Source of the DNA: HXMU1420-13 sp965601825
GTDB lineage: Bacteria > Bacteroidota > Rhodothermia > Balneolales > Balneolaceae
Assembly: GCA_965601825.1 (NCBI GenBank)
Contig: OZ271839.1
Span: 2,108,001-2,172,000, forward strand
Direction: 5' to 3'
Length of the DNA stretch: 64,000 nt
Numbering within the stretch: the stretch's first letter is position 1; each line of letters starts with the position of its first letter. The translations under genes and the position numbers were made by a program. Shown one piece after another: positions 44,477-54,108 of this stretch. The notes under the pieces were generated by a model, which worked only from the letters and a program-made list of their open reading frames with translations, did no database searches and was not told the DNA's origin.

Positions 44477-45847
44477 ATGGCTAAATCAGCTCACATATTA
44501 GTCACAGACGATGAACGCGCCATCCGAAATACGCTAAAGGAAATTCTGGAATTTGAAGATTACCAGGTTTTAACAGCCGAAAGTGGGGCTGAGGCCATAA
44601 GCTTTGTTCAGAAGAATGATATCGATCTGATTCTTTTGGACATCAAGATGAAGGGGATGGACGGACTCGAAACCTTGAAAGAAATCCGTTCTCAGGGCTA
44701 CCAAATGCCGGTGATCATGATATCCGGTCATGGGACTATTGAGATTGCAGTGGAAGCAACTAAACACGGAGCCTTTGATTTCCTTGAAAAACCACCGGAT
44801 TTGAATCGATTATTGCTAGCTACGAGAAATGCTTTATCACAGCAGGATTTGAATCAACAAATTACCAAGATCAAAAAACGTCTTCCGAAGCTACCTTTAA
44901 TTCTCGGAGAAAGTGTTGCTATTGCGCGAATTAAACAGATGATCGATAAAGTAGCTCCATCAAAATCTAGAGTTTTGATAACCGGCGCTAATGGAACCGG
45001 AAAAGAATTAGTTGCCCGTTGGATTCATGAGAAAAGCTCACGAGTAAATGAGGCTTTTGTAGATGTGAATTGTGCAGCTATTCCATCGGAATTAATAGAA
45101 AGCGAATTGTTTGGCCACGAAAAAGGAGCTTTTACTGGTGCGCATCAGCAAAGGAAAGGAAAGTTTGAGCAAGCTGATAGCGGAACCCTTTTTCTTGATG
45201 AAATTGGTGATATGCCGCTGGATGCTCAATCTAAATTATTGCGAGTACTCCAGGAGCAGGAAATTACACGAGTTGGTGGATCCGAATCCATAAAAGTAGA
45301 TGTTCGCGTGTTAGCCGCTACGAATAAAAATCTTGAAGAAGAAATATCCGAAGGTCGATTCAGGGAGGATTTATTTCATCGAATCAGTGTAATCCCAATT
45401 GAGATTCCATCATTAAATAATCGCAAGCAAGATATACCAGCCATTGCAAAAGCCTGGTTAGTTAAACTGCAAAATGAAGATATTAGTCTCGGAAATGTTG
45501 AATTTTCAGCAGATGGATTGGATGCATTGCAAAACAGAACATGGAACGGAAATGTACGTGAGTTGCAAAATGCAGTAGAGCGACTGGCTATTTTGTCTTC
45601 TGATGGAATAATCGATCGTAATTTGGTTGAATCAGTACTTCGATCAAATCATAAAAATGAGAATAAACTTGATGAGTTGGCAAATAAAGAAGATGATTTT
45701 CAGCTTTTCAAGGAAGCTGCTGAACGTGTATTTTTGCAACGCCAATTAGAAAAGAATGACTGGAATATCAGTAAAACGGCAGAGTCTATTGGATTACAAC
45801 GGAGTCATGTGTACAACAAAATGAAGAAATATAACATCGAGCGATAA
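44477..45847 (+). CDS. NtrC-family sigma-54-dependent response regulator
   Basis: This 456-residue enhancer-binding protein has a receiver domain with acidic pocket DDE (11-13) and phosphoacceptor Asp55 (LILLDIKMKGMDG). A central AAA+ domain follows with Walker A GANGTGKE, ELFGHEKGAFTGAH (GAFTGA loop that contacts sigma-54) and GNVRELQNAVERL. A C-terminal Fis-type helix-turn-helix is present (WNISKTAESIGLQRSHVYNKMKK). No histidine kinase neighbours it, so its kinase is elsewhere. It abuts folD by 1 bp. Confidence 0.95.
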   Translation: MAKSAHILVTDDERAIRNTLKEILEFEDYQVLTAESGAEAISFVQKNDIDLILLDIKMKGMDGLETLKEIRSQGYQMPVIMISGHGTIEIAVEATKHGAFDFLEKPPDLNRLLLATRNALSQQDLNQQITKIKKRLPKLPLILGESVAIARIKQMIDKVAPSKSRVLITGANGTGKELVARWIHEKSSRVNEAFVDVNCAAIPSELIESELFGHEKGAFTGAHQQRKGKFEQADSGTLFLDEIGDMPLDAQSKLLRVLQEQEITRVGGSESIKVDVRVLAATNKNLEEEISEGRFREDLFHRISVIPIEIPSLNNRKQDIPAIAKAWLVKLQNEDISLGNVEFSADGLDALQNRTWNGNVRELQNAVERLAILSSDGIIDRNLVESVLRSNHKNENKLDELANKEDDFQLFKEAAERVFLQRQLEKNDWNISKTAESIGLQRSHVYNKMKKYNIER

Positions 45848-45848
45848 T

Positions 45849-46739
45849 ATGGCCGCAGAGATTATAGATGGTAGAAAAGTAGCAGCATTAATGCGCGCCA
45901 GCGTTCGTGATGATGTTGAACAATGGGTGTCAAAAGGGAATCGAAGACCTTTCTTGCAGGTTATTTTAGTTGGAGATGATCCAGCTTCAGTAGTTTATAC
46001 CGGTACCAAAACGAAAGCTTGTGCAGATGTAGGCATTGAAACAAACACTTTGGTGTTGCAAGACACAATATCAGCACGAGAACTGAAGGAGACTATTCAG
46101 GGCTTTAACGAAGACGATTCTGTTGATGGAATTTTAGTCCAAATGCCACTTCCATCTCATTTATCAAAATATGATGTTATCGAAAGTATTGATCATCGAA
46201 AAGATGTGGATGGATTTCATCCTATGAATGTAGGGCGACTTTCCATTGATCAACCCTGTTTTCGCTCATGCACTCCGGCAGGTGTGATGGAATTATTCAA
46301 ACATTATAGCATTCAGGTTAAGTCAAAGCATGCGGTGGTAGTGGGTGCCAGTGATATTGTAGGCTCACCAATGGCGGTGATGCTATCCCGGGAGAATTCC
46401 ACGGGAAAAGCTACGACAACTATTTGTCACAAATTTACCCGCGATTTAACGGCTCATACAATTCATGCAGATATATTAATTGTGGCTGCAGGTCAGCCTC
46501 ATCTCATAAAACCAGAAATGGTTAAAGAAGGAGTGGTTGTAATTGATGTTGGAATCAACCGAATAGCTGATGAAACATCTGAAAAAGGGTACAAGCTTGT
46601 TGGTGATGTAGATTATGAAGCTGTAAAAGAAAAAGCCAGCTGGATAACTCCTGTCCCTGGTGGAGTAGGACCTATGACTGTTGCCATGTTGATGAAGAAT
46701 ACCCTGCTGGCTGCTAAAAAGTCTATTTACCCGGATTAA
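45849..46739 (+). CDS. folD: Bifunctional methylenetetrahydrofolate dehydrogenase/cyclohydrolase
   Basis: This 296-residue enzyme oxidises methylene-THF and hydrolyses methenyl-THF, supplying one-carbon units. It has the tetrahydrofolate-binding YTGTKTKACADVGI (Lys in the TKTKA motif is catalytic), DVDGFHPMNVGRL, and a Rossmann pattern VVVGASDIVGSPMA, where the usual GRS is GAS. The PGGVGPMT motif is present near the C-terminus. It is convergent with the thioredoxin-like gene by 4 bp. Confidence 0.97.
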   Translation: MAAEIIDGRKVAALMRASVRDDVEQWVSKGNRRPFLQVILVGDDPASVVYTGTKTKACADVGIETNTLVLQDTISARELKETIQGFNEDDSVDGILVQMPLPSHLSKYDVIESIDHRKDVDGFHPMNVGRLSIDQPCFRSCTPAGVMELFKHYSIQVKSKHAVVVGASDIVGSPMAVMLSRENSTGKATTTICHKFTRDLTAHTIHADILIVAAGQPHLIKPEMVKEGVVVIDVGINRIADETSEKGYKLVGDVDYEAVKEKASWITPVPGGVGPMTVAMLMKNTLLAAKKSIYPD

Positions 46740-47914
46740 TTACCCCTTTTTGAAATGGTTTCTTTTATTACTGTTTCTATAGTATGGATGGCATTTTCAC
46801 GCGCACCTTGTTCCGCGTACAGAACCTTTTGATTTTGATCTATCACATAGATAGTTGGGAACATTTCTACATTAAACAGATCATTCATTGTTTCTCCATT
46901 TAATAATAACCCATAATTGAAGCCTTTCTTTTTATAGAAATCCTCGGGTGTACCTTCAGAATCATAATTTGAAATACCAATCACACTCACACCTAATGGG
47001 CTATAAGTCTCATGCAATTCTTGTAACTCTGGCATTACTTTTCGGCATGGTATACACCAAACTCCCCAAAAATCAAGCACGGTAATATTGGATTGATCAC
47101 TTAAGCGAAAAGATTCACCATTAGGCGTTTTGAGTTCGAAATCAGGAGCGAGGCTTCCAATCGTTAAAAGACCTTCTATATTCGCTTCATTTCCTGTAAT
47201 GATTTTCTCTTCCAAGCCATTTGAAGCACCAATTGTTAAATCAGCCATCTTAATGTTCGAATTGGCTACTAGGTTATAATAGGAATTAGTTTGATATGCA
47301 GTCTCAAACTTTAAAAGGAAGTAGGTGTTCGTATCAAAATACCAGCCACTGGTAGAAATACTTAAAGTATCTGAATCTGGTCTTTTATATGCTCTATGAG
47401 CAAGTATTTTATGAGCATTCCCATTTTCTAGTTCCACAATACCCGAATAAACCAGCTCAATATTTTCTTCTAGTAAATGTCCAAAAGGATCGTCTTTTAA
47501 AAAATGTGCATTAATAATTGAAAAGAATTCAAACCCAAGTTTTCGGCCGATTTTTTTTGCATTTGGATCTTCAATTACCTCAAGCTGATTCTTACTAATA
47601 TTTAGAAATTTAAAGGTTTCACCATCATATGTGAACCCAAAAGCTGTTTCATCACTATTCGAATCTGTTTTAATGCCGTTGACATTTAAAAGCCCTCTAC
47701 CAAGCCCAATTTCTGAAACATCACTTCTTTTTTGGATGACCTTATAACTATAAGTATTGCCGCTTTGAATTTGTTCACCCTCGTATGTGATGTCAGTAAT
47801 GTTAATTGCGGCTTTTCTAGCTTCTTTAACTATGTATTGTGGAGTAAATTGCTGTGCTGATGTTGGATTAGCACAGCAAAAGACAACCAATACAAACAAT
47901 AAACTTTGCTTCAT
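46736..47914 (-). CDS. Exported TlpA-like thioredoxin protein
   Basis: This 392-residue protein counts from the ATG at 47914, with a signal peptide (MKQSLLFVLVVFCCANPTSA) and mature start at QQF. The N-terminal 250 residues are of unknown fold. The C-terminal AhpC/TSA-thioredoxin domain starts near SLAPDFELKTPNG and has WCIPC as the redox pair. TlpA/ResA-like proteins reduce disulfides in the periplasm. An upstream start at 47977 would place residues before the signal peptide and is rejected. Confidence 0.85.
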   Translation of the reverse strand: MKQSLLFVLVVFCCANPTSAQQFTPQYIVKEARKAAINITDITYEGEQIQSGNTYSYKVIQKRSDVSEIGLGRGLLNVNGIKTDSNSDETAFGFTYDGETFKFLNISKNQLEVIEDPNAKKIGRKLGFEFFSIINAHFLKDDPFGHLLEENIELVYSGIVELENGNAHKILAHRAYKRPDSDTLSISTSGWYFDTNTYFLLKFETAYQTNSYYNLVANSNIKMADLTIGASNGLEEKIITGNEANIEGLLTIGSLAPDFELKTPNGESFRLSDQSNITVLDFWGVWCIPCRKVMPELQELHETYSPLGVSVIGISNYDSEGTPEDFYKKKGFNYGLLLNGETMNDLFNVEMFPTIYVIDQNQKVLYAEQGARENAIHTIETVIKETISKRGN

Positions 47915-48056
47915 ATTGATGCGTTTTGTTATGTAATTAAAGAATTGATTTTTCAATTCTATACATAGACGCCTCAAAATGTCGAATAGTTGCTGGGTTG
48001 ATTCTATTTCAAGTGATCAACTATTAATTATTAAAATAATTGGTAAATGGATAAGC

Positions 48057-48995
48057 TTAATTTAGAGCGTCTATTCTACTTTTTATCTGGGATTTCATTC
48101 TTTCATTTGTAGCTAAATCATGCGCTGTCTGATATGCTGATTTCGCTTGATCATTCATTCCTGCCATTTCATAAATCTCTCCGGCCCACATATTGGCTCT
48201 CCAATTATCACTCCAATCAGTTAATTGTTCGGCACTTTCCATAGCCTCGGTTTCTAAACCATTTTTGAACTGCAATTTACCAAGTGTACTTACTGATTGT
48301 GGATTACTCTCCCGACGAACAGCTTGCTCAGCCCATTCAAGTCCGGTTTCTAATTCATATTCGTTTGCTAGTAAATAGTTTGCACCTTGCTGCCAGCCTT
48401 GCCATGAAAAAGCAGGTAGTGTCCTAAATTGATTTTTGATATGAGTAAAAGTTACTTCCATTGGCACCTCAACGGTAAAAGGAACGCTGCGATAAGCCCA
48501 TTTTAAGGCAACATCAACTGAAGAAGAGCTATAATTACTAAACGAGAATTTCATCCATTCATATCTACTGTCCATTTCTGATACCGGAACCGTTATCCGT
48601 AGTGCATCTTCGCTTTCATCATAGAAAAAGCTGCCCCATGATGTGCTATTAGTTGAAAAAATGATAATCCATTCCTCTTCTCCCGGAATAGTGTGGAATC
48701 CATAGGTTCCGGCTGCTAAAGGTTCACCATTAATCAACACATCATCAGAAACCGTAAACAGGGTATTTAAATTGGCCCCGGTTCTCCACATTTGTCCGTA
48801 TGGAACCAGACCTCCCCAGATTTCTCGGTCTTTAATACCTACTGAGCTGTATTCAAGTGAAATTTTTGTATATCCGATAGTAATGCTTCTTTCCTCTAGT
48901 GGGCTTACCTGAGGAAGGGTTAGAGAAACAGGTAGTTGTGCAACTAATAGTACAGGTGCAAAAATGAAGATTGCAGAAAGTATAAATCGCTTCAT
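48057..48995 (-). CDS. DUF2911-domain exported protein
   Basis: This 312-residue protein has a signal peptide (MKRFILSAIFIFAPVLLVAQ). DUF2911, found mainly in Bacteroidota, spans about 25-185 with GGLVPYGQMWRTGANLNT and GTYGFHTIPGEEEW as markers. A helical C-terminal part (ETEAMESAEQLTDW, ANMWAGEIYEMAGMNDQAKSAY) resembles TPR-like repeats. Function is unknown. The start at 48995 is preferred because upstream residues precede the signal. It diverges from the large kinase-like gene. Confidence 0.85.
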   Translation of the reverse strand: MKRFILSAIFIFAPVLLVAQLPVSLTLPQVSPLEERSITIGYTKISLEYSSVGIKDREIWGGLVPYGQMWRTGANLNTLFTVSDDVLINGEPLAAGTYGFHTIPGEEEWIIIFSTNSTSWGSFFYDESEDALRITVPVSEMDSRYEWMKFSFSNYSSSSVDVALKWAYRSVPFTVEVPMEVTFTHIKNQFRTLPAFSWQGWQQGANYLLANEYELETGLEWAEQAVRRESNPQSVSTLGKLQFKNGLETEAMESAEQLTDWSDNWRANMWAGEIYEMAGMNDQAKSAYQTAHDLATNERMKSQIKSRIDALN

Positions 48996-49113
48996 GTTGA
49001 TTATTAATGGATTAATGTGTCCGATAAATATCATAATAATACTACAATCTCTTTGTAAATATTATTCACGATGTTACTACATCACTTCTTCATAATAATC
49101 AGGTACACTTTCT

Positions 49114-49135
49114 TTGAATTGTTAATTCAATTCAA
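49114..49135. promoter_or_regulatory. Inverted repeat in the divergent DUF2911/kinase spacer
   Basis: TTGAATTG (49114-49121) and its exact reverse complement CAATTCAA (49128-49135) flank TTAATT. It lies 25 bp before the kinase-like gene start and about 120 bp before the divergent DUF2911 gene. It could be a regulator site. AT-richness makes chance occurrence plausible. Confidence 0.3.
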
Positions 49136-49159
49136 GGGGTATAGAGGAAATTTTAGAGT

Positions 49160-52135
49160 ATGAAGAGACATAGATTTTATATCGTTGGTATTTTCGTAAC
49201 ACTCCTTATTACACTAGGAGCATTAAGTTACTCCACAATTAGTACGGTAAATAGAGTAACAGAGAATATTACCCTCATAATCGATCACCCTTATTCAGTC
49301 TCAAACGCCGCTAAAGAATCATACAATAAACTCCACCAAATTGTATATGTGAACGTAGTAATTGGTGATTTTACACCAGAAATAATCTTACAATTAATCA
49401 ATGATATTGAATCAGAGCTTCCGAAAGTTGATTCTTTAAATGCTATTATTTTTGAAAGATACCTTGGGCCAGAGCAAGATATTATTGATTTGATGAATAG
49501 TAGAGTCCACTTAAAAACTGATTTAGATTATTCGAAGACAGAGGCATTGAAGGGAAATGCTGCCGGGTTGGAGTTTTATGGGGATATGATCGATGAAGCG
49601 GTTGTTATGAAATCGATCTTAACAAAGATTGGAGAGTTTGCAGATACTAAGCGAGATCAATTTCTGGCTGAATCAATAGAAAACAAAGAAACGTATCTTT
49701 TTCGATTACAGCTTTACATAGTCTTGATGATTGGACTATTTATAGCAGTGTCTGCAATTATTGGGATTACTATTCGCCAAAAGCTTCAACTCATTTCTGA
49801 AAATGAGAATCTTTCTGATCATGCGAAGCGAAATACAGAGCGTATTAAAAGAATAAATAAAATCTTTCAAAATCAGGCCGCAAACGAGCAAGAGTTTTTA
49901 GATTATGCACTCAACCAAGGAATTGAACTGACTGAAAGTAAAATTGGCTACTTTTATTTCTTCGATAATGATACTCAGGAATTTATACTGAATACCTGGT
50001 CGAAAGGGGTTATGGATGAATGTAGTGTTGTAAACCCCAAAACTCGTTATTCATTAGAAAGTACAGGAATTTGGGGTGAGGCTGTAAGGCAAAAAAAAGC
50101 CTTTATCATTAACGATTTTGAAAAATTCCACCCAAAGAAAAAAGGATATCCAAAAGGTCATGTACATCTATCAAGATTTATGACTGCACCGATTTACGAG
50201 AATAACGAAATTGTTGCAGTTGTTGGTGTCGCGAATAAAGAAACAGATTATACACAAGATGATTTAGAGCAGCTACAATTGTTGATGAATCAAATCTGGA
50301 ATATTAATAAAGCTCGACAAAGGGAAATTGAGAATGAGCGTTTTGTAAGAGCTGTAACAGAAAGTCCGCTAAGTATAGTTATCGCTGATGTAGAAGGAAA
50401 GATTGAATATGTGAATGAATACTTCACTCGATTAACTGGTTATAGCCAGGAAGAAGTAATAGGTAAGAATCCTCGAATTTTAAAATCAGGAACTCAGGAT
50501 GATAGATTTTATAAGGATCTGTGGACTACAATTTCAGAAGGGGAGACATGGAAAGGTGAATTCCAAAATAAATCGAAAAATGGAAATCTATTTTGGGAAT
50601 CAGCTACAATCACACCTATTAAGGATGATATGGGCGAAATCACCAGCTTTGTAGCCGTAAAGGAAGACATCACAATCAGGAAATTGATGTTGCAAAATAT
50701 TAGCTACAACGAACGATTTAAAGATTCGATTTTCTCATCCATAAAAGAAGGGTTGATAGTACAGGATAGAGATTACAAAACACTCGTTGCTAATAAATCG
50801 GCATGCGAAATTTTTGAGATGTCTTTACAGAAAATTAAAAGTGTTGGACCATGGGATGATCACTGGAAGGCGTTGTCTTTAGATGGAAAACAAATTCAAA
50901 ATGAAGCTTTTCCTGTTGTAAGGGCAATTAATGAAGGAATTGAAGTTGATAATTTTGTTATGAACTTACAGCTGGGCTATAAAAAGCGAAAATATCTTTC
51001 CATTAGTTCAAGGCCAATATTTAATGAAAATGGCGAAGTAATTCAGGCAGTCTCAACATTTAGAGACATTTCAGAACTAATCGAGTCTAACCAGGCTTTA
51101 ATAGCCTCAGAACAAAAATATCGCGATTTATTTGAGCTATCAGCAGATCCGAGTATGATTATAAAAGACGGTTTTATTGTAGATGTAAATGATGCAGCCG
51201 TTGATCTTTTTGGGTATTACGATAAAGAACAGCTTATAGGTAAAACTCCGACAGAAATATCACCTGAAGTACAAGGTGATGGAATTTTATCAGTAACTCA
51301 CTTTGATAAAGTAAATAAGCTTCTTGATAGGAGAGGAAGCTATCGATTTGAATGGATACATAAAAAGTCGAATGGTAATCTATTCCCAACAGATGTAATG
51401 TTGACGCAAATCAATGAAAATGGGCATGTCTTTACGCACGTAGTAGTTCGAGATATTTCAGACCGAAAAGCTCAGGAACAAATTATATTAGAGCAACTGA
51501 AGGAAAAAGATATTCTTGTGGCAGAGATTCATCATAGAGTAAAAAATAACCTGGCAGTGATATCTGGCTTAATTCAATTAGAAGTCTTCAAATCAAAAAA
51601 TGAGAATATAAATCGTGTGTTAAATGGTACAGTAAACAGAATTAAATCTATAGCATCCATTCATGAACAGATTTATAGTAACGAAGATTTTCGGAACATA
51701 TCATTAGCGATGCTGATTCATGCACTCACTAAAAATCATCTTACTGAACTTCAGAGTACTAAGAAGATGGATTTAGATATTTCAGAAGATTTATCAGAAG
51801 AAGTTTTTATAAATGCTAATCAGGCACTACCATTTGGTCTGTTACTAGATGAACTCTTGATAAATTACATCTCATTAATTGAATCAAATGAAATGGATCC
51901 ACATTTTTCTATAACACTCCAGAAAAATGATGAGGATATACATTTAACTTTAAACATGAAGTGCGATTGTAGTCGCATTAACGCGTGTAATTGTAGTTTA
52001 GACAGAACTCTTATTGATGTATTTATCTCTCAGCTTGAAGGGGAGCTGAATATTGTAAATCACGATCAGTTTAAAACTGAAATTAAATTTGGTATAAGAG
52101 AAGTAAATGGAACTATGGTGTATCAAGAAGTATAA
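49160..52135 (+). CDS. Membrane multi-PAS HisKA_2 sensor protein with degenerate ATPase domain
   Basis: This 991-residue sensor has two membrane helices (about 8-29 and 187-206) flanking a periplasmic helical domain. A GAF-like domain (about 245-385, with STGIWGEAVRQKKAFIIND) and three PAS domains follow to about residue 775. The HisKA_2 dimerisation helix is intact: EIHHRVKNNLAV, phosphoacceptor His791 or His792. The ATPase that should follow keeps ELLIN (Glu898, Asn902) but has no KHAF, no DxGxG and no SLGL. In their place is a CDCSRINACNC cluster, CxC-x5-CxC (Cys935, 937, 943, 945). ATP binding therefore looks lost. No response regulator is adjacent. Confidence 0.85.
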   Translation: MKRHRFYIVGIFVTLLITLGALSYSTISTVNRVTENITLIIDHPYSVSNAAKESYNKLHQIVYVNVVIGDFTPEIILQLINDIESELPKVDSLNAIIFERYLGPEQDIIDLMNSRVHLKTDLDYSKTEALKGNAAGLEFYGDMIDEAVVMKSILTKIGEFADTKRDQFLAESIENKETYLFRLQLYIVLMIGLFIAVSAIIGITIRQKLQLISENENLSDHAKRNTERIKRINKIFQNQAANEQEFLDYALNQGIELTESKIGYFYFFDNDTQEFILNTWSKGVMDECSVVNPKTRYSLESTGIWGEAVRQKKAFIINDFEKFHPKKKGYPKGHVHLSRFMTAPIYENNEIVAVVGVANKETDYTQDDLEQLQLLMNQIWNINKARQREIENERFVRAVTESPLSIVIADVEGKIEYVNEYFTRLTGYSQEEVIGKNPRILKSGTQDDRFYKDLWTTISEGETWKGEFQNKSKNGNLFWESATITPIKDDMGEITSFVAVKEDITIRKLMLQNISYNERFKDSIFSSIKEGLIVQDRDYKTLVANKSACEIFEMSLQKIKSVGPWDDHWKALSLDGKQIQNEAFPVVRAINEGIEVDNFVMNLQLGYKKRKYLSISSRPIFNENGEVIQAVSTFRDISELIESNQALIASEQKYRDLFELSADPSMIIKDGFIVDVNDAAVDLFGYYDKEQLIGKTPTEISPEVQGDGILSVTHFDKVNKLLDRRGSYRFEWIHKKSNGNLFPTDVMLTQINENGHVFTHVVVRDISDRKAQEQIILEQLKEKDILVAEIHHRVKNNLAVISGLIQLEVFKSKNENINRVLNGTVNRIKSIASIHEQIYSNEDFRNISLAMLIHALTKNHLTELQSTKKMDLDISEDLSEEVFINANQALPFGLLLDELLINYISLIESNEMDPHFSITLQKNDEDIHLTLNMKCDCSRINACNCSLDRTLIDVFISQLEGELNIVNHDQFKTEIKFGIREVNGTMVYQEV

Positions 52136-52138
52136 TTT

Positions 52139-52162
52139 AGGGTGACAATATGCTGTCACTCT
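52139..52162 (+). terminator. Hairpin after the kinase-like gene
   Basis: AGGGTGACA (52139-52147) pairs with TGTCACTCT (52154-52162) over nine positions with one G-U. There is no T-tract, only TGGGGTTTAT, so termination efficiency is doubtful. Confidence 0.35.
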
Positions 52163-52206
52163 TGGGGTTTATATTTGGGTAAATCAAAAAACAAATACTC
52201 AAATCA

Positions 52207-52548
52207 ATGACTCCACAAATACAAACTACTACTCGAAAAGCACTAAAAACTAATAATCTTTTTGTTGCACCACTTCTTCAGAGAATCAAAAAAGAAAGCG
52301 CTGAAGAATATTCTGAAATGCAGGAAGCCTTCGAACTGATGGGGTGGGCTAAATTACCTGATGAATTAAAAATTGAAATCTATGATGATGTCCGTTTTAT
52401 GGTAAAAGAGTTGAAAGGACTTTTCTCCTCATGTGATCCTTTTGTTCAGAGAAGAAGGGAAACCGTACACTTCTGGGTACAAAGCTATTTGGATAAAATT
52501 GCATCAAAAGACGCAGCAATAAAAGCTTTAAAAGTAAAAACACTCTAA
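52207..52548 (+). CDS. Hypothetical small helical protein
   Basis: This 113-residue soluble protein is without signal or membrane segment. It is mostly helical, with charged Lys/Glu-rich stretches and VKELKGLFSSCDPF and RRRETVHFWVQSYLDKI. No family is recognised. It lies 71 bp beyond the kinase-like gene with its own candidate -7 box (TATATTTG, 52170-52177), and is convergent with the minus-strand pair by 4 bp. Confidence 0.6.
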   Translation: MTPQIQTTTRKALKTNNLFVAPLLQRIKKESAEEYSEMQEAFELMGWAKLPDELKIEIYDDVRFMVKELKGLFSSCDPFVQRRRETVHFWVQSYLDKIASKDAAIKALKVKTL

Positions 52549-53309
52549 GAGTTTGAAGATAGCTTCGATTCTTGTACTGATGGTTTTCCTGTTGAGTACA
52601 CATCGGAGTCTTCAATGGTTATTGAGGGAGAAGATGACTTTGAAAGTTCTTTTTTAAGTCCATCTATTACTCGTTTCATTGTTTTCTTATTCCGCTCAAA
52701 TTGAGGTTTTAAAAACAATCGGTTTAAATACCATCCAAATCCACCAGCTAGAAATGAAAATAATGCTGCAAGTCGTTCAGACAATCCACTGCCATCTAAG
52801 CTTATGAAAATAAAAGCGAACATAAACATAGCGCCAAAGAATCCGGTCATGAATTTTAGCCCATTCCATTTATAAACATATTGAACTCTCGTTTTTCCAT
52901 GTTCTGAAGTCAGTGAAATGTGCCTGGTTCCAATCTCTTTGAATCTTTGCATCCACTCAAAGGTATTTCCCTGGATATTAGTCTCACCAATTCCTCCGGT
53001 TGTTCGTCTGATTTCACGAATAACCTGGTCCCAATTGTCTTTATTTACCTCACCATCGAAAACTTGAATGTCTTGAACTGAAACAGTTCCTTTTACCCAA
53101 TTAAATTCATTTTCAATTACCGGAATGTCTTTCTGATTAATAGCCTGAAGTAGTGATTCCTGATCAATTCCTACTTCTTTTGCTAAGGCAATCAGCTCTT
53201 CTTTACTAAGACCTTCTTTATCACCATATAAGTCTTTTTGTGTCTGAATCTCAGACGCCTTTTTAAGAATGTCACTGATTTCCTGTTTACTAAATACCTG
53301 ATTAGACAT
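52545..53309 (-). CDS. Two-helix membrane protein, tandem copy 2
   Basis: This 254-residue protein has an N-terminal soluble helical segment (FSKQEISDILKKASEIQ, then GLSKEELIALAKEVGID, about 5-60), a central region of mixed structure, two adjacent hydrophobic helices (about 148-170 and 180-202), and a charged tail rich in Lys, Ser and Glu. It is paralogous to the gene 1 bp upstream, sharing this N-terminal pattern, the FNW-RGT segment and the two-helix hairpin. Function is unknown. Confidence 0.75.
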   Translation of the reverse strand: MSNQVFSKQEISDILKKASEIQTQKDLYGDKEGLSKEELIALAKEVGIDQESLLQAINQKDIPVIENEFNWVKGTVSVQDIQVFDGEVNKDNWDQVIREIRRTTGGIGETNIQGNTFEWMQRFKEIGTRHISLTSEHGKTRVQYVYKWNGLKFMTGFFGAMFMFAFIFISLDGSGLSERLAALFSFLAGGFGWYLNRLFLKPQFERNKKTMKRVIDGLKKELSKSSSPSITIEDSDVYSTGKPSVQESKLSSNS

Positions 53310-53310
53310 C

Positions 53311-54063
53311 CTAAGACTTTATTTTATTGTTGGTGATTTGTGTATCAGTGGTTTCACTTAACTCTTCATCTATTTGAATGCGATTTTCATCCACATCATC
53401 ATTCACGAAAACAGTTCTAAGCTGACTTAGTATTTCTTTTAGTTTACTTTTTTGAGTTTCAAACTTCGATTTAAGGTATAACCATCCAGCTGCTAATCCA
53501 ATCATTCCGCCAAAAGGAGCAAAGCCAATTGCAGTAAATTTATCATATCCCATTCCCTTAACCGTAATCAATGTTGTTAAAAATGCTACCATAAAAGGAA
53601 GGACGGTAAGTAGAGTTTTTAGTATGGTCCATCTTCTGGAATAGGTAAAAGACGTACGGTTATTTTCCTCCTGTAACGAGACATTCAGTAATTCTAACTC
53701 AAGATTATTAGTCCATTTCAGTTTTTTGGGCTGCAGTTCTGCCTCTCCCAATTCATTTTCAGAAGTTTGTAATAACCGAAGAACTTTTGCTATTTGATCC
53801 GATTGGAGTTCAGTATCAAAATATTCTATATGTTCAAGTTTTGATGTGCCTCTTAACCAGTTAAAAGCTTGTTCAAACTGAGGCGTTTCAACTGAATGTA
53901 GCGCTGCTTTTATACTTGATGAGCTTATTCCTGATTCCTTCGCCAGATCCAGGATTTCTTGTTCGGTCAAACTATCGTTTTCATCATCAAGAGATTTTGA
54001 CATCTCCAATTCAGCTGCTTTAGCTAAGATTTTTTGTATTTCATTTTTATTAAACGACCGCAT
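53311..54063 (-). CDS. Two-helix membrane protein, tandem copy 1
   Basis: This 250-residue paralogue of the following gene has the same order: helical N-terminus (NKNEIQKILAKAAELE, then SLTEQEILDLAKESGIS), central FNWLRGT segment, two hydrophobic helices (about 148-168 and 174-196) and an acidic tail. The separation from copy 2 is 1 bp, so they are co-translated. It diverges from guaB. A scaffold or signalling membrane role is possible, but nothing identifies a family. Confidence 0.75.
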   Translation of the reverse strand: MRSFNKNEIQKILAKAAELEMSKSLDDENDSLTEQEILDLAKESGISSSSIKAALHSVETPQFEQAFNWLRGTSKLEHIEYFDTELQSDQIAKVLRLLQTSENELGEAELQPKKLKWTNNLELELLNVSLQEENNRTSFTYSRRWTILKTLLTVLPFMVAFLTTLITVKGMGYDKFTAIGFAPFGGMIGLAAGWLYLKSKFETQKSKLKEILSQLRTVFVNDDVDENRIQIDEELSETTDTQITNNKIKS

Positions 54064-54108
54064 GCCTTCAAGATTTAATTCTGGCTTACTACGAGGAATT
54101 AAAAAAAT

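Noticed and set aside
48027..48042. AT-rich palindrome AATTATT-AA-AATAATT downstream of the DUF2911 gene
   Set aside because: There is no T-tract on the minus strand and AT-rich short palindromes are common here; not convincing as a terminator.
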